Assembly (NCBI GenBank): GCA_025617745.1
Contig: CM046855.1
Span: forward strand, 42,107,663 to 42,171,662
DNA from: Heliocidaris erythrogramma
Taxonomy: Eukaryota > Echinodermata > Echinoidea > Camarodonta > Echinometridae
Direction of reading: 5' to 3'
Length of the DNA stretch: 64,000 nt
The notes under the pieces were generated by a model. It saw only the letters and a list, made by a program, of their open reading frames with translations. It ran no database searches and was not told the origin of the DNA. This document shows positions 21,653-33,690 of this stretch, one piece after another; the first letter of the stretch is position 1, and the number at the start of each line of letters is the position of its first letter. A program made the translations under genes and the position numbers.

Positions 21653-22480
21653 AGATCACGTACAAATCATGCTAAGAACTGCGTGTTCTGCTGCGTGTGA
21701 ATTCACCTTCTCTGGGCCTGGTTTTGACAAGTTTAATGACAGGACTAATCAGCAGCATAATGCTTGTGTAATCTCTGGAGCGAAAACAGGAAATCGTGAT
21801 TTGGAAAGCTGTCATCTCGCAAAGTGCCTCGATAAACCCCAAGCTATCTCTTTGCACTTGCAGCTAGAGTCTGTCTAGAAGTGTGTGGTTAAATGTGTGT
21901 GCTGATCAAAGCACTGGGAATTCTCGCCGATTTGTGCCAGAGAGAAAGAGAGAGAGTGAGTTAGTTAGTCAGAGCATCATAATGCCAATGATACATGTGT
22001 GGAGACAACTTTTCTGCATTGTCTCATATTTTTTTCGCTCATTGGATGAAATAATGTCGAAGAATTTGTGCAAGATGTAATTATGGAATATTTGTCGTAA
22101 ATATACAAGGATATATCTACATGTAGAAGTGGTCAGTTGCCTTGGAGAGGTTTATTTTGCATGATTATTCTTTTTAAAACAATATTTTTTAAAAGTATAC
22201 GATTACTGAACACGGTTGAAAGTTAGCAAACCTTGATATTCTGAAAATATTTCTTTCTATCATGACCAAAAGCTGAAGATGTTTTTATTGCATTTGTAAA
22301 AATGTTTCAATTTTAAGGATGTAATATGTGTTTTTCATCATATTGAAGCACACGTTCATGTATGCTCTGTCTCCCCTTCCTGGGGAGTATTCGTACCGTA
22401 TTCAGAATCGTTTGAAAACTAATTTTGATTGCTAAAGCTTGATATCTTGAAGTTCAGATGATCTGCCAAACTGAAATTCC
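21653..22480. other. Mixed-composition stretch upstream of the large exon; possible untranslated exon
   Basis: After the MITE ending at 21652 there is about 450 bases of higher-complexity DNA with a GAGA-rich patch near 21940, then ordinary AT-rich DNA. A 79-codon open frame at 21639-21878 has no recognisable similarity. It could hold a 5' untranslated exon feeding the acceptor at 23021, but no convincing donor was fixed. Confidence 0.15.
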
Positions 22481-22549
22481 TGTCATATCTCAAGTTAATC
22501 TTTTTTTAATTGGATATATTTTTGTGAGGCTCTGATGTATGCTCTGGCG

Positions 22550-22690
22550 ACTGATTTGATTTGATTTTATTCGTCGGGTATATTGCAATACAAACACATC
22601 GAGGTACCATGACAGGATAGCCCATGAAAGCCGAAATGGCTTATTTCCAGTGGGGTCCTTACCTAAATAACTGATAAAAAAATACACTCA
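22550..22690 (-). repeat. LINE-like 3' end, minus strand
   Basis: Read on the minus strand it contains CATTTCGGCTTTCATGGGC and ends CGAATAAAATCAAATCAAAT, a short-direct-repeat tail typical of CR1/L2-type elements. Confidence 0.55.
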
Positions 22691-22814
22691 GAAAACACAT
22701 TAGTACGGCTACAAGACCATCGTACAAGTACTACAAGTAATAAGAATGTACTAAAGTAGCAAAATGAAACATCCTCCAGGCTGTATTTCCTAAAAGATAC
22801 AGTTGTAGTTTAGT

Positions 22815-22885
22815 TGCAATAAGGTTTAGGTTTAAGGTTAGGGTTAGGGTTAGGTGTAGTGTTTTGTCTAGGTAGCTGTTAAGAA
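22815..22885. repeat. Telomere-like TTAGGG repeat in a dispersed element
   Basis: GGTTAGGGTTAGGGTTAGG is followed by TGTAGTGTTTTGTC, the reverse complement of the GACAAAACACTACA-type lead-in seen at 16148 and 53922. Confidence 0.75.
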
Positions 22886-23021
22886 TTCGGTTAGAGCAGG
22901 ATATAGACTGTACGCGGAGCAGTTGGCGCTGGAGCATGTGTCATACAACTGCATGTATTGTTTGTGCATTTACACTTGGTAATCATGTCTACTAATCTTT
23001 TTTTTTTCTGTGTCTGTTCAG

Positions 23022-24783
23022 ATGCTGTGTAATCTGCCAGAAACCATAGAAGTAACTCAAGGCATGGGCTTGGAAACATCTGCAGATATGTCATAGCAGT
23101 GGATGGATAGTGAGGGATTTTCCCCACAGAGTGAGACTATTTATTATGAGGAGGAGAACTGAAGGGAAATCTTTGTCAGGTTTCAGATTGCCCTCTCTCA
23201 GTCTGCCTGACATATCGAGAGCTACCAGTGACAACTCATTGCCGGGCAGCACTGCTGCTGGGACACCGTTGGCAGCTAAAGCAATCATGCCAGAGAGTCT
23301 AGAGGTGGACACGGCCAGAAGGAAACCGTCCATAAGCGAGGATTGGTCATCAGAGCACCTTCTGTCCACCCAGCACAGGGTAGGGTCTTGGAACACATCT
23401 CTCGATTCGGTCACTGTTCGACCGGTCTCGCCAAAAATCCTCAGTCTATGCAGCAAGTTTGTGAGCTCGAGCGACAACAGCGAGTTGTTGGGGTACCCGA
23501 AGGAACAGCTTGCCATCCACAACTCAAGACCTCGATCAAAGTCCTTCACTCTTGCCTCGATATCAGATGACCAAAAGTCACCCGACCAGCTCTCATCTTT
23601 GTTTATTAGACGTTCTAGCAGTCCAAAGCCTCTGAAGATCAACCTTGCTCCCCCTGAAATATGCTCTATTGATCCTGAGAGCGGGGGACTGCTCCCTAAG
23701 CAACTTCTCTCACCAAGCACAAGTCCAAGTAGTGGGTATGGTAGTGGGTTTAACTCGAGCAGTCCAGTTTGCATGAGCCCTCGTAGCCATTCACCAACGC
23801 TGGATTCCCAGCTACAGAGAGAACCAAGTGATGAGAGATCGTCTTTGTCAGTCGTACCTCATGAACAAACAAGGACTCGTAGAAGCATCAGTCATGATAG
23901 TGGTGTTTCGAGACTCTCTGTTGAATCACCATCCTTGGGTGTAGGGCGTTCATCGAGCGAAGAGGAACCATGCCCTGAGAGTCGCAGTCAAGTCAGGAGC
24001 ATGCATTCTCACTGTGGAGGAAACATTACGATACAGGTCCCCAAACCTGTCCGACCACAGTTGGTCAAATCCAAGCCAGTATTTTATCTCTACCCCCCTG
24101 GAAGCCCAACCAATGTGACAATTAAACCCGAGATCCTGTCTCCAGATGAGGGGTTTCAGGATCTCAGGCTTCCCCATGAACAACTGTCATCAAGTGTACC
24201 CACAGCTCAGCCTCCTTCTCCCCTCAGTCCTGCTCAGGTCGAGATCAAAAGGACAGAACTCAGAGTACGACTCAACCCCCCTGGTAGTCCTCTCCCGACC
24301 CGAATCCATGAGACCATCCCTGGTCTTAGTAGACGCTTCTCTGAACAAGAAAGTCTGGATCAGGATGGGGATGAAAAACCCCTTTCAAGTGCCACTTCTA
24401 TGAGGGAACAAAGAGTGCCTTCTTCTTCGACCGAATCGAAGCCTTCAAAGCGTGAACCAGTGCCTCCGGCACTTGTTATTGTTGATATGTGTGAGTCGCC
24501 GCCCCGTTCGGAGCAGGTCTCGCCACCCGGTGCTTTCACTTCAAACTCAGGACCCAACTCAAACAGACCCTATCAGTTCCTGACCCTTGCCGACATTCAG
24601 TCTGGCACAGTGCACAGGAAACTCTCAACGGACAGTACGCTCTCGTCATTTAGTCAAGTCTCAACCGATGACGACTTGGATGATCACCTAACCTTAACAG
24701 CAACGGAAAGTTTAGCACCTCCACTTCCAACATCTGCGAAGGCTCCGTTTACAGCAGCAGGCAAAAGGGCACAGTTCAGTAGT
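23022..24783 (+). CDS. Large 5' coding exon of a putative inositol-trisphosphate 3-kinase-like gene (CDS from 23146)
   Basis: The exon follows a T-rich tract and CAG at 23019-23021. An in-frame TAA lies at 23053, and the first in-frame ATG is at 23146 with A at -3 (an upstream GTG at 23110 is not a plausible start). Reading is open for 546 codons to a GTAAGT donor at 24784, leaving phase 0. The protein is Ser/Pro-rich with basic patches and no membrane segment or folded domain that I can see, so it looks like a disordered regulatory N-terminus. Residues 440-448 read PPALVIVDM, and residues 491-513 hold RKLSTDS followed by the acidic run DDDLDD. From memory, human ITPKB has PAVIITDM before RKLSSSS and an acidic stretch, and ITPKA has RRLSTSS before EDSEDDL, just ahead of the calmodulin-binding and kinase exons. 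Those kinases phosphorylate Ins(1,4,5)P3 at the 3-position. The identity is inference; another Ser-rich signalling protein remains possible. No catalytic exon was found in the window. Confidence 0.8.
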
Positions 24784-25990
24784 GTAAGTAGCCATTTTAC
24801 ATTATCGATTCTTATATTTTATCACATTTTCTCATGAAAATACGCTGCTACAAACAGAAATATGATATGCTAACCCCCTGTAAAAAATGCAGTATATTTT
24901 GATCTTCTGTTTGCATGTGTTCCTTTATGAAATGGACCTATGGGATTTTGTGATGCTGTCTAAATCTGCATGTAATTGGGTTTATGACTTCACTTAGCAC
25001 TGTCATCATATGCAGTTTCCATGACAACCAGGGTGAAATTGGGAGCCTATAATTGCAGGCTCTGAGCAAAGCTTGTAGAATTTTTTTTCTGATGGAGACT
25101 TAGTGTACACTTGAATGTAATCTCCCCTCCTCCTCATCTTACCATAGTAAAAATGGCTTTTTATGTATTTTTTGGTGTGTTTTAAAACCTGATTCAGAGC
25201 CATCTCTTTTAGAGCTTTGCTTAACCACTCGCAACTCCTCCAGATATTTTTTTCACTGCCTCTTAATATAATACTTTCTGGAGTCTTTGTGTGATGAGCA
25301 TGATACTGTAAGGCAAACACTTTAGTGAAGTACATGTATACATGTACATTGGTATGCACCATAAAGACTAGTTATGGAATTTTGATCACAGGTAGCATGG
25401 ATTTTTGGCAAGGTAGCGGAGTTGAACAAAATGCTTACCTTATGAATGAAATTAGTGAACACATCTATTTAAAAAAAATTAGACTTCTAAAAATTCACCA
25501 TTTAAAAAAAATGAGAATCACTAGAACAGAGTATTGCATCAGGTTCTATTTCATGGTAATCACACAAGTATAACTGTCAGGAAAAAAAATAAAGCTGTTC
25601 GGAAATTTCTGGCAGTATCTTTCATTTTGTTGAAGTGTATCATAGAATTTTTTGATATGATTTTACATTCAACCAATCTCCTGAGCACTGATTGTCATTT
25701 CATGAATCAGAATATGTATTCAACCTATAAACTGTATTTAAGCCAGGAGAAAATGTGCATACTATACATTTCGGCAGTCATCACTACATGTACTATATAA
25801 GCTGCTGTTTCTTTTTTTTTTTTTTACGAATTTCACAATTTGTTGCAGGGTTGCAAATTTTCCAGTATGCGAAAATAAGCTTGCTTTGTATGTATGAATG
25901 TATGTATTGGAAGTAACCTATCAATTATCATGAGGACAACAACACGCAAAAATGTCTGTGTCCTTGGGATGCATAAAAGGTACATGAAAA
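24784..25990. other. Putative intron sequence, no feature recognised
   Basis: This is AT-rich sequence directly after the GTAAGT donor. Short open frames here are broken and resemble no family. It contains only mononucleotide runs, such as the T-run near 25810. Confidence 0.4.
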
Positions 25991-25994
25991 TAGT

Positions 25995-26358
25995 CAGGTA
26001 CACACGAAGGGAGCTAAACCTTTAAGTTTCGCTTGTAGTTTCAAAACTTTAAGTTTATTTGTAGTTCTAGAACCACAATCGAGCTTGTAGTTAATGCTGA
26101 AACCACAAGCAGTTGAGGGTCCTTATTCGTAGTTATGGACCGTGTTGACACAACAAACTTTAAGTTTAGCAAACCCGTTTGTCAATTGTGACCTCTCGGT
26201 CTATGTTATGGATGTTAAACGACGATCGCTCAACTTGTAATCTCAGAACAACGAGCGTCTTTGTTTTGGGCCGTGTGTGTGAAACCCTGTCGTTGTTAGT
26301 GAGTCATTGTTTCGTTAACTTAACGTTTTGAAATCGCAAGTCCCGTATGAACGTAGCT
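25995..26358. mobile_element. Possible MITE with CTAAACCTTTAAG / AGCTAT-type ends
   Basis: It ends TATGAACGTAGCTTAT, while a similar-sized element at 60249 begins AGCTATGTTCACATG. Both have repeated AAACTTTAAG or AAAGTTTTAAA motifs and CTTGTAGTT. The relationship is suggestive only. Confidence 0.35.
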
Positions 26359-26639
26359 TATATTGGCTTGTATTGTAGGCAAAATGGAGCAAGGTTTTGT
26401 CTTTATCACTTGCTCATTTCACACAGCCTTGGAGATATTTTATCCAATTAATTCAGCTCAGTTGCTTTAAACATGAGATAAATCGATTGTATCGTTGGAA
26501 ATTTCCTTCCTCTCAAGAGCACCTGCTAGCACTCCCCAAGGGTCACATGTAGTATTGATAAATAGTTGGTGATATGAATGGCATCATTAGGCAGCAAAAT
26601 TGAGAAGTCATTGGGCATGTTCACACTCCATAGTTAAGT

Positions 26640-26950
26640 TTATCTTGTAGGTTGAGCTGTAGCTTGCAACGCAAAATGCTGGTCTGGTCTTGCTCATTAA
26701 ATTTTTAAAGATAAAGTTGAGTTCTGATCATGAGATTGAATTGTGAAAGAAACTGTCTCAAAGCAATTATAAAAGGTTGATGATATAGCACATACGAATT
26801 GGTGTATGCTATTATAAAGTTTTTGGAATCACCAACATGATGAGAAATTGACTCAGTCCTGCTGAGAGTCACTTGCACTGCACTCCACTCAGAAATGTGT
26901 ATATGGGACTACGCACAAATGTTCGGCCCGAACATTTCAGCCGTAGTAAA
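26640..26950. mobile_element. Dispersed repeat with AATGTTCGGCCCGAACATT, copy 1
   Basis: GAGTTCTGATCATG.GATT..ATTGTGAAAGA.ACTGTCT..AAGCAATT and the 19-base palindrome AATGTTCGGCCCGAACATT (about 26920) match 50085-50300. The copy at 61125-61450 is inverted. Confidence 0.75.
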
Positions 26951-27330
26951 TCTACATGTATCATAAAAATGTTGATACCAATTTTAAAAACGTCTATCCT
27001 TTTTCCTTAAAAGGCTTTGTAACACATGAGTGATAAAGATGACAAAAGTGAGCTCTTTTACAACTCTTTTCTACCGGAGCTCTGTAACTGAGTTCAAGCG
27101 TTTTAGTTCTAGAGTTTTAGTCTGCATGGTTCTTGTTTGGCTCAGCTCCAAACTTTCATTCTTGCGAGTTTGAGACTGGTTCTGATTCCGAGCTACAGCA
27201 CTACTGTAGAGAAACCTGCTCCAGAACTTTAGTTGTAGAAGTAACAAAGAGATTTTTCCTTTCAGAAATCCAGCAAAATATCTACTGAACTTTCCAGGAT
27301 TGGACTATAAGGTATATTTGATATCGTGTG
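26951..27330. other. Unassigned DNA
   Basis: Inverted matches such as GGAGCTCTGTAACT and TCTGATTCCGAGCTACAG hint at another worn MITE around 27075-27235. No gene was seen. Confidence 0.25.
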
Positions 27331-27398
27331 TTGAGAGCCAGAATGGCGTTGACTTGTATGTTTTAACACAGAGTTAATGCCCTTCTTGCTCTCAACAC
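27331..27398. mobile_element. GAGAGCCAGAAGGG hairpin repeat, copy
   Basis: TTGAGAGCCAGAATGGCGTT pairs with GTTAATGCCCTTCTTGCTCTC. It is flanked by GATATCGTG and CACGATATAC, which extends the inverted repeat outward. Confidence 0.75.
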
Positions 27399-27399
27399 A

Positions 27400-28300
27400 C
27401 GATATACGAGTTAGAACTTTGTGTCATGCTTACAGTGCGAACAGTGCAGCAAATTTGAAACAAGGAAATTCATCTGAAGTAAACTGAATTAAAATTTCAT
27501 CAAGTACTTTGACCTACCATTTGACTAGGCTTATATAGCCTGACGATGAACGATGTGGAGAAATTCTTGAAAATATTGTTCATGATTATAATTTCATCAA
27601 TTCCTGCATCGTTCACATGTCTACTAAAGGCTGTCCATTTTGTAAATGCTACCGGTAATCGAAACAATAAAGCGACTTTTTCATCCTTTGTATATAAACC
27701 AAGGGCAAGGTGAAACCAATAAAGAATGGTGAAATGAAGAAAAATGGCTTTTTGGGAGGGGACGTGTGTTGTGGGTATCATCAGAAATTATTAAAAATGT
27801 ACTTCATTATCATCATGATATGAGTAGCTTTATTTATTGATAAATCCCTCTTATGTCAATCACAGCATCGAGAGAGGCTTTTACAAGCTGAGAATTGTGC
27901 TCTGCTTCTTATACATCAAAAGAATTGTGCGAAACTCAAATGAAACATCTCAAAACCACATTGCCATACGCACTCTTCAATTATCTGATCTATACCAGTA
28001 TTGTATAAAACAATGCAAAAAAATACCTTACAACATGTTGGTACTTAATATACATATTTACGTACATGTACCTGTATGGTATATGTCCATGTTGGTATAC
28101 CAATGCATCGTATTAGTTGTCATTCACGAAAATGTAGGCCTATCTTTTCTTGTACATGTAGAACCTATCGTTCACTACAATATATACAGTACTTGCTTAT
28201 ATGAAAAGGAGGTTTGAATGAAATCCTGAAGTAATATCTACATAAATGTACTGGCTTGACAGGTACAGACCGAACAAAACAATTCTCTGTAGTATGTTGG
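27400..28300. other. AT-rich DNA, nothing recognised
   Basis: The 126-codon open frame at 27837 has no recognisable motif and no splice or codon support. Confidence 0.3.
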
Positions 28301-28303
28301 TAA

Positions 28304-28765
28304 TACTGTAAAAGTGGTTTCTTTCGCGTACAGATACTTTCGCGGTTTCCATCTGTGCCGACTTTTTCGTGTGTGTTTAAATTCGCGGTCGGCAAAATCT
28401 GTGAATTCACAGTCGGCAAAAACAGTTTTTTTGCACATGAATGAATTCTTTTGTTTTACTAGTACTAGTAACATCGCCAACATACTCCAGTACAATGTCC
28501 ACACAGCAGTTGACCTACATTGCGCGGTATTGCTGTGTACCGCTGTGCGTGGCATGTGGCAATGCGCGGAATCTTCGTGTGTGTGCAATAGCGTTGTATG
28601 TGTACAGCGTGTAAGAAGCTGTAAGCTTTGCAAGCGTTTCCTAGCGTGGTTAATTTCGCGCGACTTTTCAAAACATTTTCGCGTGATGTTAAATTCGCGG
28701 TTCAATCTCAACACGCGAAAAGCGCGAAAATAAAACCACCGCGAAAGAAACCACTTTTACAGTAT
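28304..28765. mobile_element. TACTGTAAAA-TIR MITE, copy 1 (about 460 bp)
   Basis: The ends TACTGTAAAAGTGGTTTCTT and AAGAAACCACTTTTACAGTA are perfect inverses, followed by TCGCG and CGCGA. TTAAATTCGCGGT motifs recur inside on both arms. The 139- and 158-codon open frames over it, on opposite strands, are by-products of the palindrome. Confidence 0.85.
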
Positions 28766-29235
28766 AAGGCAAGGATGCAATATACACACAGATGACACGG
28801 CCTAGTTTTTTGTACTGTTCTATGTATATCAGCCACAGGTGCCAGAACATGGATCTGTTGTATGCAACGCCTCGTAAAGGTTAATGAAATTACAGGATTC
28901 ACAATGAAAGTGATCCCATCCTTGATATGTGTGTTGTTCTATATTACTACCTCTCTTTCCTTTCCACTTTTCTCCTTCCTTTTTTGATAAGATCTCCCAA
29001 TGGGCTCGTCCATAATGATGGTCCCCATTTTATATTAATGTTAATGGTCCTGATAATTGGATTCAAGTGACTAATGCAAGTGTTAATGTGATGGGTAGAG
29101 ATTAAATTATAAGATATATGCACTTTTCTGAATACAGTGGCGTGGAACAGAGCATCATTATGCACAGTTGGCTTGGTGACGGCCTGGTAAATCATGGCCA
29201 TCAAACTGGTTTTATCTGTTTTTCTTTGAAGATCC
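28766..29235. other. Unassigned DNA
   Basis: No gene or repeat was recognised. The minus-strand open frame at 28947-29264 has no support. Confidence 0.3.
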
Positions 29236-29243
29236 TTTCCCCA

Positions 29244-29677
29244 GTTCAGACAACCTAAATTCATTGTATGGCTATATGAGAATCGTATAGCTGTATAAGT
29301 AATTCAATTTTCATAGTCTGAACATCATATAAAGAAACGTTGTATAGCAAAAAGCATGTTTGAGCATCGTATCGAACGAAAACTCAAAGAATGTGCATGC
29401 CCATGTAGTCTGAACATTGTATTATACAAGAATTATATAACTGGGCAGGGTTTCTCGTGTGTGCACAATATTGTGACCAATCAGCTGTAATATTGTATGC
29501 TCCAACGCTTTCCTTTACGTAACCCGATACAAAAAATATGGTGTCAGCTGACTTCCCCAAAACCTGTTTCTTTATATAATGTAGTCTGTACACTTCTTTC
29601 GCTATACCATGACTCTTCATACAACGTTTTGTTATACGATTCTCGTATAACTTTCGTGTAGTCTGAACAGGCTACAT
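29244..29677. mobile_element. MITE with GTTCAGAC termini, copy 1 (inverted relative to 60609)
   Basis: It ends GTAGTCTGAACAGGCT and begins near AGTTCAGACAACCTAA. Inside, ATACGATTCTCGTATAACTT, TGGTGTCAGCTGACTTCCCC and TTCTTTATAT match 60609-61030 in reverse complement along most of the length. Confidence 0.8.
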
Positions 29678-29943
29678 GTATCTCTCTTGCAATTGCAATA
29701 GTTAGTAGTGATGCATGAAAAATGGTGAATAAGCTTGATCTCTTGATTTGCTTGTAAAGCTTGTAAACATCAAACATTCTCCTGTTTTTCAACCATAAAA
29801 AGGACTGGTCATTTTACTTTGTAGGCTTCAGATCAAAACCAACTGTTTGATCAGTTACACTCTGATATTTCTAATTACAATAATATTTGTACACTCTGTT
29901 CAAGGTGATTTACACCGTTATTGTTATTTTGTTGTGTCTCTCT

Positions 29944-30082
29944 GGGGAGCGTTTCATCAAGCGTTTTGTCAGTGATTTTTACTGACAAATTTGCTCTCAG
30001 CCAATCAGATGCAGGGATTTCAGTAGCTTATAACAGTTGTCGGGGAAAAATCACTGACAAAACACTTGATGAAACGCTCCCC
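29944..30082. mobile_element. MITE family A, copy 3
   Basis: GGGGAGCGTTTCATCAAGCG and ACTTGATGAAACGCTCCCC are the ends. This is one of the best-conserved copies in the window. Confidence 0.9.
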
Positions 30083-30169
30083 AGATTTGTTTTCTTTCAA
30101 AGTAGGAGCAAGGTTGAAAAAATGAATCCATCCTAGCCTTTCACATGATTGTCAGTGATTATCATCTGC

Positions 30170-30236
30170 GCTGAGAGACAGAAGGGCGTCAACTCCATTA
30201 CTTTTACACAGAGTTAATGCCCCTCTGGCTCTAAAC
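30170..30236. mobile_element. GAGAGCCAGAAGGG hairpin repeat, copy
   Basis: TGAGAGACAGAAGGGCGTCA pairs with AGTTAATGCCCCTCTGGCTC around a TTTTACACA loop. Confidence 0.7.
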
Positions 30237-30239
30237 AGG

Positions 30240-30388
30240 GTCCCGTTTCACAAAACTTGTTATAATCAGTAACAACTGCCACATTTCTATGACAAATCTA
30301 CTCTCAGCCAATCAGATGTAAGGATTTCAGTAGCTTATAACAGTTATTGCAACTTCTTATCAATAAGAAGTTTCATGGAACAGGGCCC
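30240..30388. mobile_element. MITE family A, diverged subfamily copy
   Basis: The core CTCAGCCAATCAGATGTAAG and TTTCAGTAGCTTATAACAGT is kept, but the ends are GGGTCCCGTTTCACAAAACT and TTTCATGGAACAGGGCCCC. Confidence 0.75.
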
Positions 30389-30565
30389 CTGATGATACAT
30401 GTATGTCCTGATTTTTTTTTTTTTTAGTTCCTATTGACTATTGTGTCGACTCCCGAGGCCGGAATGGCTTGAACTTTAATAACCCGATGACTACTCAATT
30501 CTCTCATTCCAATAGGCTTAGTAAAGGGACCATCCGGTTCCCGTAGGCAAAGGGTTAATATCCTT

Positions 30566-30603
30566 AAAACCAGAGTTAATGCCCTTGTGTCTCTCAACAG
30601 ATA
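30566..30603. repeat. Half-copy of the GAGAGCCAGAAGGG hairpin
   Basis: CAGAGTTAATGCCCTTGTGT followed by CTCTCAACAG matches the right arm of the family. The left arm is missing or eroded. Confidence 0.5.
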
Positions 30604-30609
30604 GTATTA

Positions 30610-32480
30610 TGCGGTTAAATCGTACACTCTACGTCAGTATCATTGTTGTACATTCAACAAAAGCAAGGATATATCCTAAATGTATTATCATTAAACAGGG
30701 AATGACCTTTTCTGCATACCGATCATGTGTTGTCACAATAAAATTATGCATTTGCTGTCAAACTTCATAGAATTGACAATGAACAACAGACTATTTCTGT
30801 CACGTTCGTTCCGGAAGGAAATAGTGAATATTAAACACACTATTACATTTCAACACATCTAATATGATGTGCAAATAGAGATGGAGACCTAATTGTTGTA
30901 ATGCACTATTTGTGTTTTCATTGTTAGTCATTTTGTAATGAAAAAAAAATCCAACTAATATGAATGGGCCTTTTTTTTTTTACAGGACTTACACGTACCT
31001 ATGAAAATAACACTTCAGTCAAAACAATTGAATGTTACTGACATCACAGAATACAAATTACAAAAATAAAACATGAGATCAAGTGAATGAATATAGCTAA
31101 TACAGCATCCCGAGTTAGAGCCTAGCAACAAATTTTATAGAAATTAAAAGCTGACAAATAGAATTTTCATTTGCGAAGGAAAGAGCACCGTCATATACTA
31201 TTAACATACAGATAGTAAAATTATCATAATAAAATCATATTGATCCCGCAAAAAGTATTATACATGTAGCCTGCTAAAGTCACTGTGCGCAAATCCTCAA
31301 GTACATGTATGACAGTAAGCCAGAGGATGCATATATTAGTTTCTACATGTATTTGCTATATCCCTCCCTCTTATTGTTATTGCTCACTATGGCGGTTTCA
31401 TTGATGTATTTGTTTATTTAAGAAACAACTGAATTAAGGGATTTAAAACATATAAATGTATAACTATTTATTTGCTGTTTATAACCATGCATTAGTGTAA
31501 TATGCGGAAAAAAAATTTCAAAATCAGTTTGAAAATTAGTATTGTATTCATGTAAGCTAATTTAAATTCTTTGTGGAAAAAAAAGAAGATTTTCTCAGAA
31601 TGGTTTTCTATGTTTAAGATCTTTTAGCGCTCTTTTTTAAGCTTCCCAGAGCTAAGATATTACCTGCACTTGCATTTTATTTGTATGGTTTGTAGTTGTA
31701 ATGAATCACAAATTATATGAATCTTATCGAAGGAGCTTTTATGTGTAGATTTAAGCGCCAACAAACCAGTAGAAAACACTTTTCAAATTTCCTTAGTGAT
31801 ATAATACCTTTTAAATGCATTTTGTAGATGTTGGCTGCCTTTTTCATTCCAAGTTTTGTTAAGATCATCATTATAAATTAGAAATAGTATAATGTTAAAT
31901 TGTAATTATTATCTCGGTATATTGAGCTTAATATTTTCTTAAGCATAATAGGAATCATGAAAAATTGAGAGTGACTTATTGACCTCAAATTATTATAGTA
32001 AAATAGTAGGATGGGGGGGGGGTTGCATTTCTGGACACTTAACAAAAATTAGCCTGTCAATTTTGCCGTCAGATAACTTACGAAAAACATGCATCAAGTA
32101 ACACTAAAACCAGTATTTGCAATATTTGCAGTTCACATGATTTTCAACGTATCCTGTGAAAGATTTGTGACAATTTGCATGAAAAGTTGTTTGATTTACT
32201 GTTTAAAAATGACTTGTCCAGATTAACAACCTGTCCGAAATTACAACGTCTGGGTATACATGTATAGTATAATCTTGATTTTCTACACCACTATGGAGAA
32301 TGATATGCATCATGAAAAATTGAAATTGAGGAATCAATCTCAAAATGTATCTGGCCTGGAGTTACTTTATAATCAGTGTAGATTTTAATAACCTCTCTTT
32401 ATTATAATTTGATTATTAATACATTTGTAAGATTCTTTGAACAGAAACAAACCTAAATAGAACTAGAATTTAATTCGTCA
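30610..32480. other. AT-rich DNA, nothing recognised
   Basis: About 1.9 kb contains only homopolymer runs (T-run near 30972, G-run near 32012). No supported open frame. Confidence 0.35.
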
Positions 32481-32664
32481 TGAGGACGAATTAGGTGGTC
32501 TGTCTTTCAATTTGTATGATCATGATTGTAATCAGGATGATCATAATAATGGGGAAATACTAAACTGAAGATAGGAAGTCAAGAATGCCACGCATGGAGA
32601 TGCTTCTTGAGGACAGGAATGTAGAAAATGTGTGAAACGGGCATTGGAAGATGTGATAATATTT

Positions 32665-33690
32665 GTGCAAGATAACAATCATGATAATGGTGATGATTAT
32701 CATGATGAAGGTGATATAATGATGGTGATGACAATAATAATAGCAATGATGATCATGATGGTGATGATATTATATCATCATCATCATCATGAATATCATC
32801 ATGACAGTGATGATGATAATGATGTTGAAGATAATCATGATGATGATCATTATATCATCATGACAGTGATGATGATAATGATGTTGATAATCATCATCAT
32901 CATGAATATCATCATGACAGTGATGATGATAATGAAGTTGATGATAATAATCAGCATCATCATGAATATCATGACAGTGGTGATGATAATGATGTTGATG
33001 ATAATCATCATGAATATCATGACAGTGATGATGATAATGATGTTGATGATAATCATGATGATGATCATTATATCATGACAGTGATGATAATGATGTTGAT
33101 GATAATCATGATGAGGATCATTATATCATCATGACAGCGATGATGATAATGATTTTGATGTTAATCATCATCATCATGAATATCATGACAGTGGTGATGA
33201 TAATGATGTTGATGATAATCATCATGAATATCATGACAGTGATGATGATAATGATGTTGATGATAATCATGATGATGATCATTATCTCATGACAGTGATG
33301 ATAATGATGTTGATGATAATCATGATGAGGATCATTATATCATCATGACAGCGATGATGATAATGATTTTGACGTTAATCATCATCATCATGAATATCAT
33401 GACAGTGATGATAATGATGTTGATGATAATCATCATCATGAATATTATCATGACAGTGATGATGATAATGATGTTGATGGTAATCATGATGATGATCATT
33501 ATATCATGACAGTAATGATGATAATGATGTTGATGATAATCATCATTATCATCATCATCATCATGAATATCATGACAGTGATGATGATATTGATGCTGAT
33601 GATTATCATGATAATGATATAATGATGATGATGGTGATGATAATGATGATGGTGATGATGATGATGATAATGGTGATGACCATGACTGAA
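32665..33690. repeat. ATGATG-type minisatellite, about 1 kb
   Basis: Units of about 50-70 bp contain CATGACAGTGATGATGATAA, TGATGTTGATGATAATCAT and CATCATGAATAT. Long blocks (for example 33060-33160 and 33290-33390) are near-identical, showing higher-order duplication. Open frames on both strands are Ile/Met/His low-complexity and not genes. Confidence 0.95.

Noticed and set aside
23091..23774. 227-codon minus-strand open frame
   Set aside because: It lies opposite the well-supported plus-strand exon and is a shadow of its codon usage.
28238..28733. 158- and 139-codon frames on opposite strands
   Set aside because: They are mirror products of a palindromic MITE.
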